In this document: piece after piece, positions 43,543-54,124 of the stretch
Numbering within the stretch: the first letter of the stretch is position 1
How the letters are laid out: each line of letters begins with the position of its first letter
The notes under the pieces: generated by a model
Seen by the model: only the letters and a program-made list of their open reading frames with translations
Databases searched by the model: none
Told to the model about the DNA's origin: nothing
Made by a program: the position numbers and the translations under genes
Source: Pratylenchus scribneri
Lineage: Eukaryota; Nematoda; Chromadorea; Rhabditida; Pratylenchidae
Assembly (NCBI GenBank): GCA_030063045.1
Contig: JAQSEB010000077.1
Location: 310,001 to 374,000, forward strand
Reading direction: 5' to 3'
DNA: 64,000 nt

Positions 43543-45163
43543 ATGGCAAACTTATCTGCAGAACAATTCCAACAATTAATGGCCGCGATTACAAAAACAC
43601 TTCAACCAGCAGCGCAAAATTCTGGGACCAATGCCGCCGCTCTCGCTTCGTCGTTGAGCTCAAGGATCAACACATTTATTTATGATCCCGAGGCAGGCCT
43701 GACATTCGAAAAATGGCATAAAAGGTTTGGCAACCACATTGAAGTGGATGGAGACCAGCTGGAAGAATCGGCCAAAGTTCGCTTATTGATTGACAAACTT
43801 GGAGATGAGGAATATGCAAAATTCGCAGACAGCATATTGCCAACCAAGCCCGACGAGTTGCAATACAAAGATGCCATCACAAAGCTTAAGGTTTTGTTTG
43901 CCGATGATCGTTCACTGTTCGTTCGAAGGTTTGAATGCTTCCAATTAAAGCAAAATTCCGGAGAAGATTTGCAATCATTTATTTCGAAAGTGAACGCGGC
44001 ATGTGAAAATGCTGACTTGACTTTGACAAAAGAGACTTTAAAATGCATGATCATGGTCGTCGGAATGCGCAATGAAAACCATGATTTGAGGCAAAAATGC
44101 TTATTATTGTTGGAGGAAGCAAACAAGAAGGGAGAAGAAATGACTCTGGCAAAACTTGGAGAAGAATGCCGAGCATATCAATTAATTCGCGACAGTGCTC
44201 GATCACTGGCGACAAATGCAAACTCCCAAGTCAATGCAATTAATTCGTATCCTCAACAATGGAAGGAAAAGAAGAATAAGCATATGGGCAAAAATTCAAG
44301 ACCCAAGAATGCAACAAAGGGCAATAAGCAATAATGCAAGACCCACCAATTCAAAATTCGAGCAAAATTCCAATGCCAGTGAAGATTCAAATTCAATTCA
44401 GGAATCTCAAGGTTCAAGTCATTCAATTCCAAGAGGAAAATGTAAATCCTGTGGGGAAAAAGGCCATTTCCGCCAAAATTGCAAATTCCGAGATTCAAAA
44501 TGCTATTCCTGTGGAAAGAATGGGCACATTTCAAAAGTCTGCCATTCTAATTCAATGCAAAATTCCAATGAAGTGAAAAGCAATTTAGTGCAAATAAATT
44601 CAGTGGAAATATCCAAGAAAGTGGAACCACATTCAGTGCAAATTAATGCTATTTCGGTCAAGAAAAATTCAAAATTCGACCATGAAAATTCAAAGAAATT
44701 CGGCAATTCTAATTCGAAATTCGGCCATAAAAATTCAAAATTCGGCACCAAAGAAATTCGCCAAAAGAAATTCAAAATGGCTGATAAATTCAATGCCAAA
44801 AATGAAGCCAAATCCACAGAATTCTCTTCGGGAGAATCAGTCATTATTCCAAATTATCGAAAGGATAAAATTCTTTGGCTACCAGGCAAAATTATTGAAA
44901 AAGTGGAAAATACGCCGAATTATCGCCTTTGGGTTCCATCCATTGGAAACAAAGTTCATCGCCATTCAAAGCAAATCCGACGCAGCAATTCAATTCAAAT
45001 GGAACAAACAGTGCTTCCAAAAGTGCAATTCATTCATAATTCAACTCCAATTCGGAAGGATCAACGGGAAGACAAGTCCAATGCAACGCCAATCGAGGAA
45101 ATTCTGGTGTTGAGCAATTCAGTGGAGGCTTCCGATGGTGGATCCGGAATTCAAGAAATTTGA
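43543..45163 (+). pseudogene. Deleted Ty3/gypsy-like element: Gag fused to integrase tail
   Basis: Frame 1 (43543-44334) is a Gag capsid-like protein of 263 residues (FEKWHKRF, VRLLIDKLGDEEY, RRFECFQL). It then shifts +1 near 44330 into the second frame, which continues to 45163 with two CCHC knuckles (CKSCGEKGHFRQNC and CYSCGKNGHISKVC). The last part (ESVIIPNYRKDK, WLPGKIIEK, VHRHSKQIRR) matches the SH3-like C-terminal end of gypsy integrases. Protease, reverse transcriptase, RNase H and the integrase core are missing, so this is a non-autonomous internal deletion derivative. Confidence 0.75.
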
Positions 45164-45188
45164 GGAGGAACCAAATTGAAGGAGGAGA

Positions 45189-45466
45189 TGTTGGGTATTG
45201 GTGAATAAATTAAATTTAAATGACAATTCATCCATCCCTCTCTCATCACATGTTTCCACCCCTAGCATTTTATTATTTAAGGCGACCTATTCCCAGCCGA
45301 ATTAATCCAGTCTTTGTGATTTGACCAATCCATTCCAAATCCAAGCCAATTCATTTCCAATTTATTATTGATTATTATTTTATTATTTATTCGTAATTCA
45401 TTGAATAAAACTTTATTATTATTTCTTAATTGTTGTTTGGGTTTAAATCAATCCCCATTCACAACA
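45189..45466 (+). repeat. Candidate 3' LTR of the gypsy-like element
   Basis: A purine tract (AAGGAGGAGA) directly precedes TGTTGGGTATTGG; the region ends CCATTCACAACA, so it has TG...CA ends. It includes AATAAA near 45410. I did not find a matching 5' LTR upstream of 43.54 kb. Confidence 0.45.
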
Positions 45467-46635
45467 TAAAACTTTTGATTTTATGTTATGATATGATATA
45501 AAGTGTCATTTTAATAAAATTTGGCACATTGTTGGTATGATCCAACATATAATGTTAATAAGTCAGCTAATCGAAATATAATTTTTTGACAATTCTTCAT
45601 CCTCTGTTGATCCTAAATTTCCATACTGATTCGAATAGAATAGATTCGAGGAATTAATTGAAAGTTATTAAGGATTTTGAATAGATTTTTAAAAGCGGAA
45701 GGCAGCTTCCAAGAAAAAATGAAATTATGAAATTTCCGCAAACAATAACAATCAAATGATGTCTAAAATGTGGAAGCCATTTTCGTGATGAATTTTCGTA
45801 GTGACGAATTATCGCGATGACGAATTGTCGCGGAAGGCGGAACCAATTAAATGACCTCTAGAATGGATGTCAATTTGGAATGGATCGAATTATTGAATAA
45901 GATAGGCTTGGGAAAATGCCTCAAGTGAATTGTAATTTTACTTTCGTCTCTGAAAAATATTTTCGCTTTCATTAATGCTCATCAAAAATGTTGGTAGTTA
46001 TAGTTATCTATAAAGCATAAGATTTTGTGAATTTAAAATTATTTTCCTTCATTTTTTTTTGTCCATATTCCACTACCAGCAGCAGACTGAATTAAAATTC
46101 TTTGTAAATTTTTGTCTAAGTAGTTTACCAATCAAATTGGTATATATAAATGACGGTATTTATTTAAATGAAATGTTTTCCAATTCATGTACAATATCTA
46201 TATCTATATCTACCTAAAAAGGAAAATAATCCATTTTAAAATTTAAAAAAAATACGATTTTTCGTATCTTTCAATTTTAAAAACCCCAAATTTTTCCTTA
46301 TCTATTTTATATAATTGAAACAAAATTATTGCTGTTGATTATGTTTCTTAAATTTTGGCACATGAATATTGACAGATTTGCAAATTTTAAGACAATTTTT
46401 AAGGGAAATGGAAAATTCACCACAAATAAAATTTAAAATGAAATTTTTTTTGATATTCCCATAATTCAAATTTAAAAAAAATTATTAAGAAATATTTTGC
46501 TAAACTTTGTACTTTACATATACATATTACCTATGATGCCTAATATAATTGAAATACTTTTACAGAAATAAATTTCATTCCGTCAAAAAATTGAACATTT
46601 CTTGGAATTTTTAATTATTATCAAAATTTTGTGAA
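45467..46635. other. No gene seen
   Basis: AT-rich. Short repeats such as GACGAATTATCGCGATGACG near 45805 only. Confidence 0.35.
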
Positions 46636-47041
46636 ATGCCCAGTTGGTTTATTACATGTCAAAATTGCGGCCATTATTGTAAGGATTTTTTCTTATATTT
46701 AAAGTTTTTTTTATTAAATATTTACAAAAATATTATTCATACTATTATTAAAAAAATGCAATTTTTTAGTTCGAAAGAATGCATTTTTACGTGTTGCCAA
46801 ATGCTATGCGAAAGGAACGGCTGTTGCAGCTACCATTGGAGCTATTGTTTTTGGTCCTCTCGGTTTTCTGATTGGAGTAACGACGGGAGGATTTATCAAC
46901 ACATTTTTTGGGAATAATCCATACTATTCTGTTTGCCCTCAATGTGGTTACAAGAATAGCCATATTCCATATCCGGGAGCTAGTGAAGGTGGATGCGCAT
47001 CTTTGCCATATGGTGAATCTTTCAATGATTTTTTAGATTGA
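46636..47041 (+). CDS. Zinc-ribbon / glycine-zipper membrane protein
   Basis: Exons 46636-46678 and 46770-47041 give 104 residues. A CQNCGHY zinc knuckle at the N-terminus is followed by a Gly/Ala-rich hydrophobic segment (GTAVAATIGAIVFGPLGFLIG, read about 30-50) and by a second CPQCGY knuckle. The layout of two Cys pairs around a hydrophobic insert is like that of LITAF-domain proteins, which sit on the cytosolic face of endosomal membranes, but the sequence match is weak. A paralogue follows at 48104. Function not assigned. Confidence 0.65.
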
Positions 47042-48103
47042 AGGCGCATGACCATTTGGACTAATCCTGAGATGAATGATGATGAGGCGGCTTGAGAATG
47101 AATTTTTAAATTGAAATGAATGGAACGACATCATAATCATTTTTTTGTAATAAAACCAACATCAATTTATTATAATTAAAACGGGGCGGATAATAAACAT
47201 TAAATATAAATTCAAATTCTCGATCTCTATTGTACTTTATCGATAAAGATTATTAGCCAATCAAAAATTGATGTTTTTAATGGGAATTAATCGTACTCTG
47301 GGAAATTTGAAAAGACAAAATATTCAGTGGAGAAAATTTACAATAAATTAATCAATATTGAATTGAGTGTAATTGCCACTGAGAAAATATTAAAAATCAT
47401 AATTAGTCTCCATAATTATTATTTTAAATGATTAATAAATATATTATTTAATATTCAATAATTCAATTAATTATTTATTATTTGTCGACAATTTGAATTC
47501 AAACGAGTCTAATCGTAAGGAATATTTTCTTTATTTTACCGACAAAAATTTGGTTCCATGACTCGACAAAAAATTTTGATTGGTCTTTATTTGTTTCTTC
47601 TCGAAGGGGAATTTTTTATCAATAAAAGTCCTTCTTCTTAAAAGGGAGTAAGTATTCTACCTACCTAATATAATTCATTTTTAATTACTTTTGCTGCTGG
47701 CTTTCTGTGTAGGCCCAGCGATTCATTTTTTTCAATCGGGGATTGTTACAAAATTAACTTATCATCAGAGAATTTTCCCCAATTGACCCACTCTTTATTG
47801 TGGTGATTCTGACCAAGTCAGGTCAATTGGTAGCGCAATAACTTCCGAATAATTACAAAATTAAGAAAGCTCTTCAGATTCAAAATTTCTGTTTATTTTT
47901 TTTCAGATAAAATTGTGGCATCTATTAAATCAAATTAATTTTAAATCTTTATTCTTTCAGTAAGATATATATATTTTGTCTAGACCCATACCATAATATT
48001 TTATTTATAAATTTTCTCATTTTTAAGAAAATATAAAAATAATATTTTATAGATTTTTATCAGCGAATTTTCAAGTGAAATTAATCAAATTTAACAATTT
48101 GGA
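47042..48103. other. No gene seen
   Basis: AT-rich spacer between the two paralogues. Confidence 0.35.
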
Positions 48104-48918
48104 ATGGCAAACATTATTGAATGCGACAATTGCCATCATCACGGTGAAGTTTTAATTTTTTTGTTGAACATTCTTTTATACTAATATATAGGGAGCGGAT
48201 TTATATTTTATATGCACGAAAAAGTGCCAAAATATGCAAATTTCGGAAAATTATTTCTTTAAATATGCAAAATTTTCTTAAAATTTACAATTTTTCGATT
48301 TTTATTGCATTTTTGATTGACAATTTTTTCCAAAAAAAAGACAAAAATATGCAAAAATATGCAAAATAAAGTAGGTCTTAAAACACTCCAAATATCATAA
48401 AAACACTATTTATATATCCAGAAACCCATTTAGAGGATTGGCACAAAATATGCAATTGCATATATAAACCCGCTCATTAATAATATATAATATAATATTT
48501 GACAAAATGGAAGTCGAATTAATAATAGAATTCTATGAACTCGATTGTACCCAAAAAAAAGAAATTTTAGCCAAAAAAAATTTACAAAAAAAAGATTGGG
48601 GATTTAATGGTAAAATATAATCGATTTACCTATAAAATCAACAGAAAAAACGAAGCCCTGTTTTAAATCTATCAAAATATTATTTCTTAAAAAATTTCAG
48701 TTATTTACAGCAATCCCATGTTGCCAAAAATTATAGACGCTACTATTAAAACGGCCACAGTTTGTGCTGTTAACGGTACAGTGATTGGAATTATGGTCGG
48801 CCACGTTGGAACCTTTGTTGGCGGAATTATTGGGGCAGGAATTGGGACTTCTGCAGGGATTGTTGGTGGTCTGGGTGTATTTGCAATTGCCAAGTTAATC
48901 AGCAGGTCTAATAACTAA
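48104..48918 (+). CDS. Paralogue of the zinc-ribbon/glycine-zipper protein, truncated
   Basis: Exons 48104-48143 and 48701-48918 give 85 residues in phase: a CDNCHHH knuckle, then a long glycine-zipper (GTVIGIMVGHVG, FVGGIIGAGIG). The frame stops after SRSNN. Just downstream (48928-48978) the lost second knuckle (WICPKCGHAKEIDG) can still be read in another frame, so a small indel has cut it off. The 557-bp intron holds a MITE. Confidence 0.6.
48193..48475. repeat. MITE in the paralogue intron
   Basis: Inverted ends GAGCGG(A/G)TTTATAT; the arms carry repeated ATATGCAAA words in both orientations. Flanks are ATATA-rich, so a target duplication cannot be set. Confidence 0.6.
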
Positions 48919-49398
48919 TAAGAAGATGTGGATATGCCCAAAATGTGGTCATGCGAAGGAAATTGATGGGAATTGAACATCATCGGCTTATTTAACATTG
49001 TTTTTATAAATCCATAGCATCGATTAATTAATTACTTCTCATAAAATTTCATTTATCTTTTTGTGAATAAAATAAATGAATGAATAAATTAATTTTTTTG
49101 TTTTCTTTTTATTTTCAATTTTATTAATGTATTTATGAAAAATCGTATCAAATTCGTCGTTTTCTCGGAATTTTCAAACCTCATAATTTTTGAGTAATAT
49201 TTTATCCACCAAAATTGCCTTTTTTAATGTTGGAGCATAATTTGTCCTCGAATTTGATGGTATTCTATTTCGAGCGAATGTTGTTTTGGTTCATAAATAA
49301 AAAGTGTTTTATAAAAAAATTAAAATTGCAAAAAATAATTTTCCTTCAGTTTAGTCATAAAATTTTAAATTATTAATTTTAAAAATAATATAAAATTT

Positions 49399-49648
49399 GG
49401 TTTTATATTTATTGTATTTTTCATTATTTTCATCAATCATTTTCGTTTTCCACTCATTTATTCCAATCATTTTTGCACTCATTGTTTTAACAATTGACGA
49501 GGCGGCTGATTCCCTCGATGCATTATATTATTGCCAGCAATTTTGCCCAATGCCTTTGCCTAAAAATAAAATTACGAATAATGATGGATGGGAAAATTGC
49601 CTCAAACCAAATTCACTAGAAAATTTTGACGAAAAAAATATGTATTAA
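49399..49648 (+). other. Possible secreted-peptide frame without a clear ATG
   Basis: The frame encodes a long hydrophobic N-terminus, then ADSLDALYYCQQFCPMPLP and a hydrophilic tail of about 30 residues. There is no ATG before the hydrophobic part and no acceptor to bring one in, so it may be a relic or may use a non-AUG start. Not recognised. Confidence 0.2.
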
Positions 49649-49869
49649 AATATTTGACCAATTTAATTTTCCCAACTATTTCATTCTATCCTCAACTCAA
49701 CTATCTATGCCTTACTAACTCATTTTTTATTAAATGGTATTATTCCATTAACATTTATTGAAAATATTCTATTAATTCTTCAGAAAAATAAATTCGAAAT
49801 GATTTTCAAAATAAATTAAAAATAATTTCATAATTTAGAAGAGAAGTAAAATTTATTAATTTTTGCTTA

Positions 49870-50165
49870 AATGGGCAACAAAATGAATGAAGTAAAAAAT
49901 GCGTGTTCATGTTTATCGCAAAGTTAAATATTTTCTTCAATTAAAATAAAAAATCACCTGTCCCGTCTCATTCCATAAACATTTATATTCCAATTTTATG
50001 TTTAATAATTTTGTTTTAAATTAATTTCCGTTCCATCTTTTAATTGTTATGATGGAGGATACATGATATCAATGGAATTTGTGTCTATGTGTATCAAAAA
50101 TTTAATATTTACCTCCAATAAAACGAAAAATCACCTGTCCCTCATTCCATAAACGTTTATAAAGG
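49870..50165. repeat. Dispersed repeat family, copy 3
   Basis: Two units contain AAAAATCACCTGTCCC, CTCATTCCATAAAC and TATGATGGAGGATAC, matching the copies at 8.03 and 32.29 kb. Confidence 0.6.
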
Positions 50166-51005
50166 CCTAGACTCTTTTTATGTCGTTACACCAAAATTGA
50201 AGTACAGTACAATTGTTGGAATTTGCTTTATTTGGTCGTTGGATTGAAATGACGATATAATAATAAGTTAAAATGACAATAAGTGGTATTGTGTTATAAA
50301 TGGTAGGTATATGAACAAACAAAATAATTTCCATTATATACTCCATTTTAATCCCTCAATATTAATCCATCTGATTCTTGATCTCCAATTCTTTTGACCA
50401 TTCCATATCCATTTTCCATCCAATCGGCACGGCATTATTGTTTTGGGGTAGAATTTCCAATCCCCAATTGTGGCTTGGGTAGCCAAATATGCCCGACAAA
50501 GGATATTAAAATTAACCCTGGGCAAAATTCCATTTTTTACTTTTTTGATCATTGATCAATTAATAATAATTATAAAATTATTTTAATATAAAAAATGGCA
50601 AAAATAAAATGAGCAAAATTCTCTCCGTGATACCAAAGACAACTAAAATTCGAAAACATCACCCATGCAAGGATGCAGCCCGCTGCTCTTTTTAATCGCC
50701 TTTAACTTTTATTTTTGATTTCATCATCAATATATTCATTATTCGTCATCATCAGTTCATCAGTCAATCCTTATTTCAAACACACACATTATCCATATTC
50801 ATTTTTAAATTTTTCGAACTAGCAACATTAATTTACAAATAAACATTTCTCAAAAAATCGTTGAATAATTGAGGAACCTAATTATCCATATTTTACCAAT
50901 TTATGCCATATTTCAAATTAAGCAAATTTCCTATTCTCATCTAAATTCACTTCCTTTATTCCAGACTTTTTTTATTGAATATTTTTATTTTATTATTACA
51001 CTTAA
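50166..51005. other. No supported gene
   Basis: A minus-strand frame at 50552-50334 has no domain, and an overlapping frame reads equally long without motifs. Probably the 5' flank of the MATH-BTB gene. Confidence 0.3.
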
Positions 51006-52583
51006 ATGAGCTCCTTCGAAGCATTGCATTACGATGAATTTGTAGTGGTTGCAGAGGAGGAATGGGAAATTTCTTGTGGTTAATTTTCTTTACATTTTTT
51101 TTAAAAAACAATTTTCAAAATAAGATAATAATGAAGTGGAAACCGGTTTTTCTACCAGAATTGGCAATTATAAATGGTTCGGGACAATGTCATTAATATA
51201 ATAATAAGAATTTTCAGGAGTTGCTTCTTCAATTACGATCGTATAGTTTTGCAATGTGAGAATCGGGAAATGATAGAGGGAATTGCTAAGGAGATACATA
51301 TTGAAGTGATTTTGTATTTTTTCCAAAACGAACAATATTGTCGCATGAAGCAAAATTCAGAACGGACTTTGTTGAAAAAAACTTGGAGTCAAAGGTTGTA
51401 CAATGGTCCAATTAATGAGGATAGGTGAATCCAACTATTATTTCCATTCATAAAATTGTCCCATTTTAAGAATTTTGTTGACCATCCGAATTCTGAAGGA
51501 TCGCAAACAATTGTAAGCAAAAGGGGATGGGAAAATTTGGAAGTATTTAAATTAGTAACTAATATTTTTAAAACATAATATTGTTAAAAATTTTTTTTTT
51601 AGATATTTAGTATATTTTGATATAACTTTTCGTTTTCTTAAGCAATGCCAAAATTTATAAAATGTCATACTAATTTATCCATTTACCTTTAAAATTTTTT
51701 TCTAAATTAAACCCAAAAAATTAAAATATTGGCAATCAACAAAAAAAGTGGGATTATATTCATTTATTATAAATTTTGCATTTTTTCCAGTCCATCTTTC
51801 ACTGCTCCAAATTATTTTGGCAATTTTAGCAGTAATGTGAAATTGCGCATTGGTGAACAAATTTATTATGTCAATAAACAGGTATGGGAGAAATGGTTTG
51901 CATTTATTTATTATCGTTTTTTTTCTCAAAAATTCTTAATTTTTTTGCCAACTTAAATAATTTTTTAATTTGATAATAAATATAATACTTCCGTAATACT
52001 TCCTTTCTAAAAGCTTCAATACTTTTTTTCATTTTTCAGTTGCTCAGCTGGTTTTCTCCCTATTTTGACCGACTGTTCAATGATGGGAATTACAAAGAAT
52101 CGAAGCAAGAAGAAATCGAATTGAAGTTGGACGGATTGGCAATTGAAAATACAAAAGTATTCGAGGTATAATTTTGGTCGAGATAAATGGAATTTACAAT
52201 TTATTCAAGGATTTCCTACTTTCATTCTGCCCTCCTGGCCAAATTGAAGTTTTGCCGAATAGTGAGTTTTAAATTATGGGATTTATAATTCATAATGTAT
52301 TTAATTAAAGGTCAAAATGTTGCGGATTTGTTGGAATTGGCCGAATATTTCCAAGTGGATTTGCTGAAAAAGAAATGTGAACGCCATTTGGAATTGGCCA
52401 GGGAAAAGGATGTCTCGGAGCGAGTTTTGTTGGCCAAAAAGTTCGGATTGGAGGAATTGCAGGTAAAAAATGGTTAAAGTAAACAAAGAGAAATTATCAA
52501 ATGAATTTTAGACTAAATTGGTGAAAGGATGTTCAGCAGAGGAAAGCAAACGAATTAGCCTTGCATTGTTGAAAGCCCCCTAA
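51006..52583 (+). CDS. MATH-BTB protein
   Basis: Nine exons (51006-51078, 51125-51176, 51218-51424, 51471-51512, 51791-51881, 52040-52165, 52210-52261, 52311-52462, 52512-52583) join in phase to 288 residues. Residues 1 to about 130 are a diverged MATH fold ending LLTIRILKD; the BTB fold follows (NVKLRIGEQIYYVNK, FSPYFDRLFND, KVFEDFLLSF, VADLLELAEYFQVDLLKKKCERHL). MATH-BTB proteins are substrate adaptors of Cullin-3 ubiquitin ligases and are greatly expanded in nematodes. The GTAAGC donor of exon 4 is needed to keep the frame. The gene looks intact. Confidence 0.85.
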
Positions 52584-53977
52584 ACGAAGAACGGATAAAG
52601 TGAAGCCATTATAAAATGGAAAATACATTTGTTTAAAAATATGACCCATATTGAGCAAATATTTTTGAGAATAATTATACATTGATATCAACAATTTGAC
52701 TTATTATAAAATCGACACTTATTCAATCTCAAGATGTTATTTTACATTATTCACTTTTATTTTTTATATCAATTAAAAATGCATAAATGCTAAATAAAAA
52801 TCAGTTTTTATTCCCATAAGGAAATATTTTTCATTCCTACACGAGAATGGGGAATTATTTTTGAGGGTGCGGACTGAAATTAAAATAATATTTTTAATAT
52901 ATCTTATTTAAAGCCTGTGAATAGTTGGGTGTTGGGTCTGACTTTTGACCAGAATGAATTTATATATGGATACAATTTGCAAATTTTTGTCATTCTAATT
53001 TATTTATTTGTTAATTGTAGTCTATGGGAAGTAACTATCTAGCATAAATCATTATTAAATTGAAAAATTGAACTTTTTTGGATTTGTTACAAAATATATT
53101 AAAATTTTAATAAAATTTAATTAGCTAATATCAAAAATACATTCTTTAGGAAAACGAAATAAAAGAGTTTAAAGTGTAACCAAGCAGATTGCACAAATCC
53201 TGCTGCTCTGAAAATATTCCATTGGAGAACGTTTTATTTTTTTTGCGCAAAAGGCATTAATTACTCCCAAAATAAACCAGATCCAAAAATCGCTGTAATG
53301 ATATAGAGGGGAGGGAAATCTTCCATCAAGCCTAGAGGTAATTTTTATTTCTACTTTGGATTGGAATTTGGAAGGATATTTTTGAACGGCTAATCTTATT
53401 ATATAAATGAATTCAAAATTATATAACTTAAATCATTTTAAAATTTATTTTAAATGTTCCATTTTTGATGGCACAAAATATATAATAACATTTAAATTCA
53501 TTTAGGAAAGTAAAATATCTTAAAGTGTAATCAAGCAGCGTTTTTCTCACATATATTCTATTTGAGAATTTTTTGGCGAAAAAGCGAAAAAGGACATTAA
53601 TATTATTCCCAAAATAACCAGATCCAAAAATCGCTGTAATAATATGGGATGGAGTAGGAAATCTTCTATCAAGCCTAGAGGCAATTTCATTAGAATGAAC
53701 GGCGAATCTTATCGTGTAAAATGAACCTGTTGCCCCGTTACCTTTATACAACCGAATGATGGCTACACCAATTATTAACTGGCCTTGATTGCAGTCAAAA
53801 TGGGCTAAGATGAACGCAAAACTGCGCGATTAACTTTTTTTAAAATAGTTTTTTTGCACTTTTCGTCCATATTATAGATAGTCAATTTTATGGCCCATCA
53901 ATTGTGTGTGGATTCATTGGAGGAGAATGACAGAAAGTGAAACCAGTCAGCGACAAAAAAATGCCAACCCAAAGACC
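52584..53977. other. Intergenic with a local duplication
   Basis: Two diverged copies, about 53150-53400 and 53515-53720, share CCAGATCCAAAAATCGCTGT, AAATCTTCCATCAAGCCTAG (one base changed in the second) and CGGC(T/G)AATCTTAT. They lie upstream of the Gly/Cys-rich gene and may include control sequence. No coding structure. Confidence 0.55.
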
Positions 53978-53985
53978 TATATAAG
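53978..53985 (+). promoter_or_regulatory. TATA box of the Gly/Cys-rich gene
   Basis: TATATAAG lies about 140 bp before the ATG and about 30 bp before an AACCAACCAACAAAG stretch that could be the start of the transcript. A TTTCAG acceptor at about 54110 suggests a short 5' UTR intron. Confidence 0.5.
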
Positions 53986-54124
53986 ACAATTGGGCGGCTT
54001 CTATCGCCAGATCACAACAACCAACCAACAAAGTATTCAAATATAACCAAAAGTCCTCTAAAATTATTTTTTGTACCTTACAATATTAATTTTAAAATAT
54101 TCCTTTCAGCAGAAAATTATCAAA

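Noticed and set aside
50334..50552. 72-residue minus-strand frame
   Set aside because: No motif; an overlapping frame is about as long, and no splice partners were found.
51471..51542. A longer exon 4 in the MATH-BTB gene ending at 51542
   Set aside because: It breaks the reading phase and gives a stop; the GTAAGC donor at 51513 closes the gene in frame.
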